Below the pieces are notes generated by a model. The model was not told the origin of the DNA, did no database searches, and saw nothing but the letters and a program-made list of their open reading frames with translations. Shown here one piece after another: positions 43,075 to 52,395 of a DNA stretch of 64,000 bases. Each line of letters opens with the position of its first letter. Position 1 is the stretch's first letter. The DNA lies in the NCBI RefSeq assembly GCF_963674635.1, contig NZ_OY771475.1:806001-870000 (forward strand), written 5' to 3'. The position numbers and the translations under genes are program-made. This stretch comes from Breoghania sp. (lineage in GTDB: Bacteria; Pseudomonadota; Alphaproteobacteria; Rhizobiales; Stappiaceae).

Positions 43075-44184
43075 ATGGAGAAGATCTATCTCAAAGCACC
43101 GCGCGAGCTTTTGACCGCGCTCGACAGACCCGTGCGGTTGCCCCTTCCGATACAGATCGAGGCGTTGGTTCGCAGCAGGCCACAGGCGCCGCCAACGGAC
43201 CGGTCCAGCGTTGAGGCGTGGGCACGACTGTTCAACCAGCTTGCGCTGATCGAGTTGCATTTCGGGCGGGTGGATCGCGCCGCCGATCTGTGCGGATGGC
43301 AGATCGATTGGGTTGCGCGCCAATTGGTTCCGGCGCTGGGGCAGGGCTATGCGGCATTCGCGTTTCAGCCTTGGGTCAATCTGGCGCGACTTGATCTGCG
43401 CATGGGCCGCCGAGGGGAGGGACTTGCCAGGCTGGCGATGGTGCGCCAGGGGGCGCATGGCGGCGCAGTGACACTCCGCACCGTCGCTGCCGCCAGGAGG
43501 CACCATGAGGCCATGCGCGATCTGGTGCCGGAGCTTCCCGCGTTTCTCGGCAATGTCTATATGACCGAGCTGCTTCTTCTGGCGATCCGGGATGACGATA
43601 CCCAGGCGCTGGAGATGGCTGCGGCGGGGGCTGCGGAAATGCAGTGGGCGGACGATGCCCCTGCGCTGGAAGAGGCCCGGATGCTGATGCGCGTGTCGGA
43701 TCGTCGGGCGCGCACTGCGGCTCTTGCCCCGGTGGCGGCGCATACGTCCCCCGGGGACATCTTGGTCAGGTTGGCGCTGCGACTGAGAGCTCTGGAAACG
43801 GGGGGCGACCGGCGCGCGGATATCCTTGAGATTGGAGAAGCCGCGCTCCGGCTCTTCGAGGTCGCGCCGTCCGGCCTGTGTCTTGCGCTTGTCCAGCATG
43901 CGGTTCACAAGATTTATGATCCCGCTGATGAAAGCGTGTTCGATCTCTGCCGCAAAGGACTTGCCGGCGCGTTCGACCTCAACGACGTCTTGCTGATCAA
44001 GTGGTTTCATACTGCGTCGAACGGAGGCTTCAATGATCGGGACTTCGCCGAGAAGCTGTATTCGCAGACACAATACCGGGCCGTGATTGATCATGCGCCC
44101 GCATCCGGAGCTGGTCTTGCGGCGCGTCTCGATGCACTGACACCCGACTTCCAAGTCAGCGCTCTGGGCGAGGCCGTTCTTTGA
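43075..44184 (+). CDS. Unrecognised helical-repeat protein divergent from the RiPP operon
   Basis: A 369-residue protein, almost entirely alpha-helical with TPR-like helix pairs (ARLFNQLALIELHFGRVDRA, QPWVNLARLDLRMGRRGEGL, MTELLLLAIRDDDTQALEMA). No catalytic motif or membrane segment is seen. The ATG at 43075 (MEKIYLKAPRELL) is a best guess; an in-frame GTG at 42952 is possible. Sharing the promoter region with the precursor suggests a role in regulation, scaffolding or immunity of the RiPP system, but no function is known. Confidence 0.6.
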   Translation: MEKIYLKAPRELLTALDRPVRLPLPIQIEALVRSRPQAPPTDRSSVEAWARLFNQLALIELHFGRVDRAADLCGWQIDWVARQLVPALGQGYAAFAFQPWVNLARLDLRMGRRGEGLARLAMVRQGAHGGAVTLRTVAAARRHHEAMRDLVPELPAFLGNVYMTELLLLAIRDDDTQALEMAAAGAAEMQWADDAPALEEARMLMRVSDRRARTAALAPVAAHTSPGDILVRLALRLRALETGGDRRADILEIGEAALRLFEVAPSGLCLALVQHAVHKIYDPADESVFDLCRKGLAGAFDLNDVLLIKWFHTASNGGFNDRDFAEKLYSQTQYRAVIDHAPASGAGLAARLDALTPDFQVSALGEAVL

Positions 44185-44254
44185 ATGGGCCAGAACGCAC
44201 GGAGGTTCCATGCTTGCCGTGACGCCGGGTTCCTGAACCTGTGTCCGAGCTGCT

Positions 44255-44443
44255 CAATGATATCAATGCATTGGAACGAGTTGGCTGGGGAACCTGGAAA
44301 CTCAACCAACGGCTACAAGCCTTTGATATTGCATTTCATCCGATCGCCGGAGGCCCGGCGGAGGTCCATATCGGTGCCCTGGTTCCGGGCATCACCAACA
44401 GTTCGATGCCAATCGCTGGCGGTGTTTTCGAGCAGGCTCAAAT
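44255..44443. repeat. Long direct repeat, left copy
   Basis: About 190 bp matching 51854-52043 in the same orientation at roughly 85-90% identity by eye. It contains shared stretches such as GAGTTGGCTGGGGAACCTGG and GGTGCCCTGGTTCCGGGCAT. The reading frame across it is open here but interrupted in the other copy, so it looks like a degraded gene or element end. Confidence 0.75.
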
Positions 44444-44454
44444 CTGGACTGAGA

Positions 44455-44960
44455 TCATGCGGTCCCGCGTCCTTCTTCTCTTCTCGGACCTCCTGCCGTC
44501 TGCACCTTCCTCCAGTATTCTATCGCGTCCTCGATTCTGCTGCGGCTGGTGGCGGCGAGGCGGTCGAGGCCGATCAGGCGGGCGGTGATGAGAGCCGGGT
44601 CGTTCTCATGAAGCGCTTCTTGGTTGTCGCGGGTGATGCCTGCAAGTTCAGCGAGTGCGACTTCGGAGACGGGGCGGATATCGTCTTCGCTAGCCGGTAG
44701 ACGGTAGTCGATAACGTCGGTGCGTTGGCCATCGCGCCAAAGGAAACACCCCGTGCTCTCGTCTGTCGTCTCGATAGACCGCAACGGCCTCGCGCTCGGC
44801 CGCTTCCCGGCGGCCGGTCTCCAGCGGGGCATTCAACGCCGCATCCACCTTGTCGAGCATGCCCGTGCGGTCGTCCCACCAATCCGGCGACCAGATGCGC
44901 AGGATCGTCTCTCTCGCCGGACGCGCACCTCATGCCAGGGAAAGCGGAACATCGCGCGGG
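44455..44960 (-). pseudogene. Remnant of a large helicase/nuclease-like gene (possible DUF3320-type C-terminus)
   Basis: The minus strand encodes a fragment in shifting frames: ETILRIWSPDWWDDRTGMLD, then an Arg/Glu helix, then LPASEDDIRPVSEVALAEL and ALITARLIGLDRLA. The IWSPDWW segment resembles the C-terminal nuclease-like part of large DUF3320-type helicases. There is no start or complete frame. Identification is tentative; the decayed state is clear. Confidence 0.4.
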
Positions 44961-45229
44961 GCGCGACGCATCTGGGGCGGACGACGAAACGCACGCGAGG
45001 CTCTCCACATCGCCGCGCTCTCGGCATCGCATCGCGTTCCAGCGCTCACCGCAATGAGGGACAGAATGAGGCTAAAGGGAAAGGCGCCGAAGACGATCCT
45101 CATCTCCATCGCGCGCCAGCTCCTCGTCATCATCGACGCGATGATCCGAAACCAGACACACATCAGGATCGGGTTACAAACACAGTTGCCCCGCCAATTA
45201 CCTGCTGTTTCGATTGCGCAATCATCGTA

Positions 45230-45343
45230 TGTGGATCTTGTATTGGGCGGCAAGTTCCGGCAGCGCCTGGCTCCATTGATCGCTTCAAGCGCTGCCGTCG
45301 ACTTGAACTCTGCTGAGTACAGCTTCCCGGTAATCCTACCCAT
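45230..45343 (-). pseudogene. IS3-family transposase OrfA fragment
   Basis: About 38 codons reading GRITGKLYSAEFKSTAALEA then INGARR match the start of IS3-family OrfA proteins (usually YSAEFKAKVALEAI). Similarity then stops and the rest of the element is absent. The remainder of 44961-45443 shows no recognisable gene. Confidence 0.6.
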
Positions 45344-45443
45344 AAGACCCGTTCTTCCCCGGAGCGGGATTGGCTTGGTTGGCTTGGCACCTTGTTCGGT
45401 TTTCCGGGTTCACCTCAGCCGCAAGCCGGGGGGAAAGAGCTTG

Positions 45444-47582
45444 TTACCATTTATATCCGATCGAAGCCGTGACGGTGCGTCGTGCGCCGTATTGGCAGTA
45501 TCTGGTGCTGGCACACTGACCAACATAGGTTTTGTCAAACAGGTTGCTCGCATTGACGCGGAAGTTCACGCCTTCGAGCTCGGGGGCAAGCTTTTCAAGA
45601 TCATAACGCAATGTGGCATCGACCAATGTGATCGATGGTAGCTCCATCTTGTTGGCCATGTCGCCGAAGCGCTCATCGACGTAACGCACACCGGCGCCGA
45701 TTCCCAAGCCCTCCAGAGGGCCGTCCGCAAAAGCGTAGTCGACCCACAGGCTGGCGACGTGATGCGGTATCTGGGCCGGGACGTTCCCCTCGTAGTCGTT
45801 GCTTTCAGTGACCTTACCGTCCATGTACGTGTAGCTGGCTTTCAGGCTCAAGCTGTCGTTGAGAACAGCCACGCCTTCCAGCTCGATACCCCGGACTCTG
45901 GTTTCGCCTGTCTGGACATCGAAGCCGGGATTATCGGGATCGCTCGTCGTCACGTTCTTCTGGGTGAGGTCATAGGCAGACAAGGTGACGAAGCTGTCGA
46001 ATCCAATCGGCTGATACTTGACGCCGATTTCGTATTGCTCGCCGGTTGTCGGCTCGAACGCGGTTCCGCCGAAATCACTGCCGGGCGTGGGCTCGAATGA
46101 GGTCGAATAGCTGGCGTATGGAGCCAATCCGTTGTCTGCGAGATAGACCAAGCCGGCCCGCCATGTGAATTTCTCATCATCCTGGTCGACGACTGTGTTC
46201 TTCAACCGGTTCGAGGTCGAGCTGTCGACCATGTCGTAACGACCGCTGAGCGTGAAGGCCCATTTGTCCAGCCGCATCTGGTCTTGGATGTAAAAGCCGG
46301 TTTGACGCTGGTCGGTCTGTTCGCTGCGGGTGGTCGGCGGTACCTGGACCGAGGTGCCATATACCGGGTTTGCGACGTCCAGGCTGGATGCGGCCGCTGT
46401 GCCGAACCGGAACGAGGAATCGATGTACCGGTAATCTAGGCCGATCATGACGTCGTGATCGACTCGCCCTATCGAGAACTCCGCCTCCGCCTGATTGTCG
46501 ACAGCGAACGAACTGACGTTCTGATCGACGAATGACCGTTTGCGCCGCATCGTCGTTCCCACGAGGGGAGCGCCAGAATAACTCACGTAGCGGTAATCCG
46601 CATCCTGCCTGTCATGGCGGAAGTTCTGCCGGAACGTCCAGACGTCGTCGAAGCGATGTTGAAATTCGTACCCGATCGACTTCGACGTGCGGATGAATTT
46701 GTCGAACGACGGTTCGCCCGTGTAGAAACTGGTGGGTATTCGTCCGAAGGGGGCGTGAGTAAGTGTCCCGATGGGCGGCAACACGTTGACTTGGTTGCCG
46801 AGATCCTCACGAAGATAGCTCCCGAGTATCGTGAACTTTGTGTCGGAGGAGGGTTCCCAGCTGAAGGACGGCGCAATGTACTGGCGATTGTTCTTGCCGT
46901 AGTCGGTCTGCGTGGCGCTGTCGCGAGCCAGGCCGACGAGGCGGTACTGGAACTCGCCTTCCGCATCGATTGCTCCCCCGAAGTCGAACGAGCCTTGGCG
47001 ACGATCGGAACTGCCAAGCGAGACGTTGATTTCGCGGATGGTCTCCGCGGTCGGTTTCTTACTGACCAGGTTTACGAGGCCGCCCGGGGCGTTTTGGCCG
47101 TACAGCACCGAAGACGGCCCCTTCAGCACTTCGACACGCTGCAGGCCGTAAGGTTCCGGCCGTCCCAGGCCCGCGAAGTGGCCTTCGCTCAGCTTGAGCC
47201 CATTGAGATATTGAGCGGCATCAAATCCTCGGATCAATGTCTTGTCGTATCGAAGGTCGGCGCCACCCCAATAGTCGCCGAGTACGCCAGAGTTGTAGCG
47301 GACGGCCTCCCCAACTGACTGCACATTGCGTGCCTCAAGCTCTGTCTTCGTGACAACTGAAATGGCCTGCGGTGTCTCGAGCAGTGAAGTCGCGGTTTTG
47401 GTCGCGGCGCGCGACGTCTTGGCGACGTAGGTGCTCTCATCCGCGCCCTCAGCCTGCACGATAATGGGTGCAAGCATCTTCACATTTTCCTCAGCCTGCG
47501 TTTCTGAGGGGATGGACGTGATGTTCAATCCCGTGATCAACGCGAAAACGGATGCACTGGAAAATAGCTGACGATGACGCAC
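45444..47582 (-). CDS. TonB-dependent siderophore/metallophore receptor
   Basis: A 712-residue outer-membrane receptor. It has a signal peptide (to about residue 31, ETQAEE), a TonB-box-like APIIVQA, a plug domain (ETPQAISVVTKTELEARN, RGFDAAQYLNGL, VLKGPSSVLYGQNAPGGLVN) and a 22-strand barrel ending in aromatic Trp (SIGYKW). The plug signature is that of hydroxamate/catechol siderophore receptors. A GTG start at 47582 is used since no ATG is available. It is divergent from an ABC importer. Confidence 0.92.
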   Translation of the reverse strand: MRHRQLFSSASVFALITGLNITSIPSETQAEENVKMLAPIIVQAEGADESTYVAKTSRAATKTATSLLETPQAISVVTKTELEARNVQSVGEAVRYNSGVLGDYWGGADLRYDKTLIRGFDAAQYLNGLKLSEGHFAGLGRPEPYGLQRVEVLKGPSSVLYGQNAPGGLVNLVSKKPTAETIREINVSLGSSDRRQGSFDFGGAIDAEGEFQYRLVGLARDSATQTDYGKNNRQYIAPSFSWEPSSDTKFTILGSYLREDLGNQVNVLPPIGTLTHAPFGRIPTSFYTGEPSFDKFIRTSKSIGYEFQHRFDDVWTFRQNFRHDRQDADYRYVSYSGAPLVGTTMRRKRSFVDQNVSSFAVDNQAEAEFSIGRVDHDVMIGLDYRYIDSSFRFGTAAASSLDVANPVYGTSVQVPPTTRSEQTDQRQTGFYIQDQMRLDKWAFTLSGRYDMVDSSTSNRLKNTVVDQDDEKFTWRAGLVYLADNGLAPYASYSTSFEPTPGSDFGGTAFEPTTGEQYEIGVKYQPIGFDSFVTLSAYDLTQKNVTTSDPDNPGFDVQTGETRVRGIELEGVAVLNDSLSLKASYTYMDGKVTESNDYEGNVPAQIPHHVASLWVDYAFADGPLEGLGIGAGVRYVDERFGDMANKMELPSITLVDATLRYDLEKLAPELEGVNFRVNASNLFDKTYVGQCASTRYCQYGARRTVTASIGYKW

Positions 47583-47643
47583 GACGACCCCGATTCTGAA
47601 AAATGTCTCAGCAAGTTGCTCTCAAGCCTTGCTTGATGTAGGA

Positions 47644-47666
47644 GCCATAGAAAAGATGACTATGGC
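47644..47666. promoter_or_regulatory. Inverted repeat GCCATAG-N9-CTATGGC between receptor and importer genes
   Basis: Perfect 7-bp arms with a 9-nt spacer lie midway in the 122-nt divergent promoter region, a good position for a metal-responsive repressor. It does not clearly match a canonical Fur box. Function is inferred. Confidence 0.45.
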
Positions 47667-47704
47667 AGTCAAGTTTGTTGGCAGGGGACTGAGAGCGCGC
47701 GAAT

Positions 47705-48844
47705 ATGAGTGGCATCAATGCAATAACGCGCCGTGGTTTCGTCGCAGGCTCGGTCGCGCTGGCTCTTCCCGCTCTGGCCCGAGCGCAATCCGGTATTGTT
47801 GTTCGTGATCTTCTGGGCCGGGAGATCAGGCTTGCAAAGCCGGCCGCCCGCGTTGTGCTGGGTCAAGGGCGCTTTCTCAGCATGATCGGGATGGTCCATC
47901 CGGACCCGATCGCACTTCTTGCAGGCTGGGCCGACGATCTGAACACGACATTTCCAAACGAAGCCGAGGCATGGAGCAGCCGGTTTCCGTCACTCAAGTC
48001 ACTGCCTGTAATCGGCAGGAGAGTGGGAAGCGACTATGCGATCGAAAAGCTGCTCATGCTGCAGCCCGATCTTGTGCTGATTAGCCGCTTCAATGCCGGT
48101 CCGGTCGAAAGCGACGGAAACACGTCATTCATCCGCCGGCTGACTCAGGCGGGACTTAAAGTCGCTGTCGTAGACTTTGCTCAGGATCCTCTGAAGGACA
48201 CTGTTCCGAGCCTTCGAATCCTCAGCCAGTTGCTTGGACAGGAGGCTCGTGGCGAAGACACGGTTTCATTCTATCGAACGACTCTGAAGCGGATCATCGG
48301 GTCGCTCGGCGATCCGACTGCTGCTTCCACCGATCTTGTCTTTCACAGTCACGCAGGGGTGATGCCATGCTGCGCGAGCATCGGGCGAGGTAGCTTTGCC
48401 GATCTCGCGGCTTTGGTGAGGGGCCACAGCATTGCGGCGGACGTGTTGCCAAGAGCGGTCGGCCCGATCAATCTCGAATATATGCTGACGCGCCAACCGG
48501 ATGTCTATGTCGCGACTGGTGGGCTGAAAGGTGACGCCTCGCGGGGGATCTCCATCGGTGCGAACGTCAGCGAGACGCAAGCGCGTGAAAGCCTGACTCG
48601 AGTCGTCTCGGATCCTGGCATTGCTGAACTGAACGCCGTGCGTAGCAAGCGCGCCTATGCTCTGTGGCACGGTCTTAATGAAACGCCGTTGCATCTGGTT
48701 GCACTCGAAGCCTTGGCCGGCTGGCTCAACCCGGGAATCAAAGATGCGTTCGATGCGCCCAAGACGCTGGCCGCCTTCCGAAAGCGTTTCCCGCTGCTTC
48801 CGCAGGATGGCGTCTACACCGTTGCCCTCGATCCCTCAGTATAA
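47705..48844 (+). CDS. ABC transporter substrate-binding protein, FecB/BtuF-like
   Basis: A 379-residue periplasmic protein of the siderophore/cobalamin-binding class. The N-terminus has a Tat-like twin arginine (ITRRGFVAGSVALALPALAR), and the body carries LLMLQPDLVLISRFN and TRQPDVYVATGG. It probably receives the ligand after the TonB receptor. It is followed by a second binding protein, a permease and an ATPase. Confidence 0.87.
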   Translation: MSGINAITRRGFVAGSVALALPALARAQSGIVVRDLLGREIRLAKPAARVVLGQGRFLSMIGMVHPDPIALLAGWADDLNTTFPNEAEAWSSRFPSLKSLPVIGRRVGSDYAIEKLLMLQPDLVLISRFNAGPVESDGNTSFIRRLTQAGLKVAVVDFAQDPLKDTVPSLRILSQLLGQEARGEDTVSFYRTTLKRIIGSLGDPTAASTDLVFHSHAGVMPCCASIGRGSFADLAALVRGHSIAADVLPRAVGPINLEYMLTRQPDVYVATGGLKGDASRGISIGANVSETQARESLTRVVSDPGIAELNAVRSKRAYALWHGLNETPLHLVALEALAGWLNPGIKDAFDAPKTLAAFRKRFPLLPQDGVYTVALDPSV

Positions 48845-48853
48845 AAAGCTCCT

Positions 48854-49804
48854 ATGACACGGCACAAGCTTACCATTTACTCCACACGCCACCGAGAATT
48901 CACCCAGCTGCTTGCAGACGGCTTCCATCAGGAAAGCGGGGTAGAGGTGGCGATCGAAGATATCAAGTCTGATGCAAGCCCGCGCCTGCAACAGGAAGGG
49001 GCGGGGTGTCCTGCTGATATTGTGCTGACGCTCGACTACCGCAGACTTCTGAAACTCGCGGACGCCCAACTTACGCAACCGGTGCAATCCGCCACGCTCG
49101 ATAAACTGGTGCCGGCGCATTTGCGGGATCCTGAGGGCCGCTGGTTCGCGCAATCCATGCGCGCCCGACTTTGCTTCGTGGAAAAGTCGCTTGATGTGAC
49201 GCAGTTCGACTATGACGACCTCGCTGACCCCCGCTGGCGCGACAAGATGTTCATCCGGTCGGCTGATCACATGTTCAACACGGCCTTGATTGCCGCCTAC
49301 CGTGCACATTACGGGAGGGCGAAAACCGAAGTCTGGCTGGAAGGCATCGCGGCCAACAGACCGTTGAGCAAGGGAGGCGACAGGAACGCCGCCCGGGCGA
49401 TCGCAGAGGGCAAGGCGTTGATCGGCGTCTCCAATTCCTACTATTACGGTGAAATGCGGGCTGGTGTCGGTGGCCCGGAGCAGAAGGCCTGGGGCGATAG
49501 CGTGCGGCCGATTTTGCCGACGTTCGACAACGGCCGGACCCCTGTCAACATCACGGGGGCTGCTGTTGCGGCATACGCTCCGCATGCCGAGGAGGCCGGC
49601 GCCTTCCTGGAGTACCTTGCCGGAGACAAGGGCCAGCAGATTTATGCAAGCGTGGGCTACGAATATCCTGTCTCTGACAGGGTTGCTCCGGATCCCCTGA
49701 TCCGTGAGGCCGGCGAACTTCGGGCAGACACGCGGCCGTTCTCGGCTATCGCTGAGTTCAGCGACATAGCTGAGACCTACGCCACCACCATGCCGTGGAA
49801 CTGA
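48854..49804 (+). CDS. Extracellular solute-binding protein, ferric-binding type, apparently lacking a signal peptide
   Basis: A 316-residue protein of the ferric-iron/spermidine-type binding family. The mature-like N-terminus KLTIYSTRHREFTQLLADGF comes at once after the start, with no signal peptide. Downstream are RWFAQSMRARLCFVEKSL, GVSNSYYYGEMRAG and AGAFLEYLAGDKGQQIY. Relatives bind Fe3+ through paired tyrosines, and a Tyr-Tyr-Tyr segment is present. A cytoplasmic role, or a missing or mis-placed start, are both possible. It lies 9 nt behind the FecB-like gene. Confidence 0.82.
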   Translation: MTRHKLTIYSTRHREFTQLLADGFHQESGVEVAIEDIKSDASPRLQQEGAGCPADIVLTLDYRRLLKLADAQLTQPVQSATLDKLVPAHLRDPEGRWFAQSMRARLCFVEKSLDVTQFDYDDLADPRWRDKMFIRSADHMFNTALIAAYRAHYGRAKTEVWLEGIAANRPLSKGGDRNAARAIAEGKALIGVSNSYYYGEMRAGVGGPEQKAWGDSVRPILPTFDNGRTPVNITGAAVAAYAPHAEEAGAFLEYLAGDKGQQIYASVGYEYPVSDRVAPDPLIREAGELRADTRPFSAIAEFSDIAETYATTMPWN

Positions 49805-49828
49805 CCGCATGTTGAGGAGATCCCGCCC

Positions 49829-50896
49829 TTGACACTTCGTCCTCCGATGGCTGCCGCCGGTCGCTCACTCTCGCAAGGCTATGCGAGTTTCGTCCGATAC
49901 AGATTTCTGATCCTCAGCCTTATTCTATTCTTGTTGGGTGTCGCGTTCGTTTGCGATGTGTTCACGGGGCCGGCCGCCTTGTCACCGGGCGCTGTGATCG
50001 CAGGGCTGCTGGATCCTGCCGGCTTGCCGAGTCCGGTGCGCTATATCCTGTTCGATGTTCGGCTGCCCTACGCGGTGATGGCGGTTCTCGTCGGGGCCTC
50101 ACTTGGATTGGCGGGTGCGGAAATGCAGACGGTTCTCAACAATCCGCTCGCCAGCCCGTTTACGCTTGGCGTGTCCGCCGCGGCGACCCTTGGGGCGGCA
50201 TTGGTCCTGGTGACGGGCTTTTCTCTGACCTGGGTTCCGCAAGAAGCCTTGTTGCCGGCAAGCTCTTTCCTGTTTGCTGCAATGGCCGCGCTCGTGATCC
50301 ACCTGCTTGCGAAAACGCAATCCAATGGGGCCGACAGCGTCGTTCTGTTCGGAATAGCCCTGGTCTTCGCGATCAACTCGCTTGTGGCCCTTCTGCAGTT
50401 TCTGGCGGATGCGGACACCCTTCAGCAGATCGTTTTCTGGGGGATGGGCAGCCTGGGGCGGTCAACCTGGCCGAAGATTGTAACCGTCGTCGCCGTTTTG
50501 ATCGTGGCCATCCCCCTGTCGGTGCGGGATGTCTGGAAGCTGACCGCACTTCGCGCCGGCGAGGCGCAGGCTGAAAGCCTTGGTATCGATACGAAACGGC
50601 TTCGGCTGACGGTGATGTTGCGCGCCAGCCTTCTTGCGGCGGTTGCCGTCTGTTTCGTCGGGACCATAGGGTTCGTTGGCTTGGTAGGACCGCATATTGC
50701 GCGACTGCTTTTGGGGGAAGACCACCGCTTCTTTCTGCCGGGCGCCGCACTCGCAGGAGCGTTGATTCTCTCGCTGGCGTCGATCGCGTCCAAAATGATC
50801 ATTCCAGGGATGATCATACCGCTTGGGATCGTCACCTCAATCGTGGGGGGTCCATTTTTCCTCTCCCTGCTCATCGCCAAGGAGCGACGTGCATGA
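49829..50896 (+). CDS. FecCD-family ABC transporter permease
   Basis: A 355-residue inner-membrane permease of the FecCD/BtuC family with about ten helices. Motifs are YILFDVRLPYAVMAVLVGAS and LGLAGAEMQTVLNNPLASPF, then GFVGLVGPHIARLLLGEDHR. A TTG start at 49829 has GAGGAGA 8 nt upstream; an ATG at 49847 is the alternative. The ATPase gene overlaps by 4 nt. Confidence 0.92.
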   Translation: MTLRPPMAAAGRSLSQGYASFVRYRFLILSLILFLLGVAFVCDVFTGPAALSPGAVIAGLLDPAGLPSPVRYILFDVRLPYAVMAVLVGASLGLAGAEMQTVLNNPLASPFTLGVSAAATLGAALVLVTGFSLTWVPQEALLPASSFLFAAMAALVIHLLAKTQSNGADSVVLFGIALVFAINSLVALLQFLADADTLQQIVFWGMGSLGRSTWPKIVTVVAVLIVAIPLSVRDVWKLTALRAGEAQAESLGIDTKRLRLTVMLRASLLAAVAVCFVGTIGFVGLVGPHIARLLLGEDHRFFLPGAALAGALILSLASIASKMIIPGMIIPLGIVTSIVGGPFFLSLLIAKERRA

Positions 50897-51666
50897 CAGG
50901 CCTTGTGATCAGCAATTTGTCAGCCGGTTACAAGCGTCGGCCGGTGGTGGAAGACCTTTCGCTTTCATCGGTCGCACCGGGATCAATGCTGGGCCTTCTC
51001 GGACCCAACGCCTCAGGCAAATCGACGCTTTTGCGCGCTATTGCGGGCCTCGGTGCCAGTTCCGGCCGCGTCGAGCTGAACGGCGTGGATCTCAAGACCG
51101 TCGACAGCAGGAAGCGTGTCGAGATGATCGGTTATCTGCCCCAATCCTTGCCACCGGCCAGCCCTCTCGTTGCTTACGAAGCGGTGATGGCTGCCTGTCG
51201 TGCAGTACGGGCATTGGATACGCGAACCGCAGAGCAGGTTGTCGAAAACGCATTCGCGGGCCTCGGTATCAACCATCTTGCCCTTGAGCGTATGAGCCGC
51301 CTGTCAGGGGGGCAACGTCAGATGGTGGGCCTTGCACAGGTGGTCGTTCGGACTCCCGAGCTTTTGCTGCTTGACGAGCCGACCAGCGCTCTGGACTTGA
51401 AATGGCAGCTCGCGGTGATCAACACGGTGAGAGAGATCCTGCGCAAGACCGGCGCCATCGCAATGATCGCCATCCACGATATCAACCTTGCGATCCGGAC
51501 CTGCGACCAGCTCGCGGTGATTTCAGAAGGCTCGTTGATTGCTTTCGGCCCCACTGAAAGCGTCATATCTCCGACGGTGATCACCCGCGCGTATGGGGTC
51601 TCAGCGCGCGTGGAGCACTGCTCCGAGGGCATCCCCTTTGTTCTGGTTGATCACGCAACGCCCTAG
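50893..51666 (+). CDS. Siderophore-type ABC transporter ATP-binding protein (FecE-like)
   Basis: A 257-residue ATPase: Walker A GPNASGKS, signature LSGGQRQMVGLAQ, Walker B LLLLDEPTSALDLK and switch IAIHDINLA. Partner of the preceding FecCD permease. It is the last gene before the right copy of the long direct repeat. Confidence 0.92.
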   Translation: MTGLVISNLSAGYKRRPVVEDLSLSSVAPGSMLGLLGPNASGKSTLLRAIAGLGASSGRVELNGVDLKTVDSRKRVEMIGYLPQSLPPASPLVAYEAVMAACRAVRALDTRTAEQVVENAFAGLGINHLALERMSRLSGGQRQMVGLAQVVVRTPELLLLDEPTSALDLKWQLAVINTVREILRKTGAIAMIAIHDINLAIRTCDQLAVISEGSLIAFGPTESVISPTVITRAYGVSARVEHCSEGIPFVLVDHATP

Positions 51667-52395
51667 CTTCTCAGAGCCTGACGGATGCGGGCATCTTGCC
51701 GGAGCGGTGATCGCAGCCTTAGAGGTTCGGGACTGCGTGATATCGAGCCATTGCCCAATGTTTCCGAAAGCTCGGACGGCCCCCGATGGGGATCAGTCCT
51801 GGGCATCAGTCGGTCGATTGAGCAGATGATCCGGAATGCTCGCCCGAATCGTCCAATAATATCAATGCGTTGGAAAGAGTTGGCTGGGGAACCTGGAAAC
51901 TCAACTAACGGCTACAAGCCATTGATATCGCATTTTATCCGATCGTCAGAGGCCCGGCGGAGGCCCATATTGGTGCCCTGGTTCCGGGCATCAGTCAACA
52001 GCTCGATGCCAATCGCTAGCGGTGTTTGCGAGCAGGTTCAAATTCTGTCCCTGCGAGCATGATGTGCTTCCCGCGTTCGGACCAACCCGAGTGGGAATAT
52101 CCGGGGTCTCGGAGTAATTTCATTGTCAACCACCGTTGCGGCCTAGCACGGTCTGGCACTGGTCTTTCCGTTGGCGGAGAACCCGTCCCCCCGGATGTCG
52201 GAGGTGACGGTTCTGAAGAAGGAGAAGAACTTCTTCGAGGCGCGCGTCATCGAATATCAAAATGGCGGCACGCTGAGCTGGGAACAGGGGTGGCGGAAAG
52301 CGGTTTCAATCGGGGCTCTAAACACCCGCAACCGAGATGGAGAGAATTGCAGTCAGGAGTTAGATCATGTCGCCCTTGAACGCCCGTTGCTTGGT
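51667..52395. other. Non-coding/decayed stretch with right repeat copy
   Basis: No recognisable gene is seen. It contains the right copy of the long repeat (51854-52043). A short open frame near 52171-52350 (reading EVTVLKKEKNFFEARVIEYQ) has no known family and runs antisense into the next gene. Confidence 0.6.
51854..52043. repeat. Long direct repeat, right copy
   Basis: Matches 44255-44443 in the same orientation with scattered substitutions and at least one indel. In the frame that is open in the left copy, this copy has in-frame stop codons. The two copies bracket the TonB/ABC uptake genes and the transposase and helicase remnants (about 7.6 kb unit). Confidence 0.75.

Noticed and set aside
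44241..44588. Open frame across the left long repeat as an intact gene
   Set aside because: The matching right copy has in-frame stops and an indel, and the frame runs into unrelated sequence, so it looks like remnant DNA.
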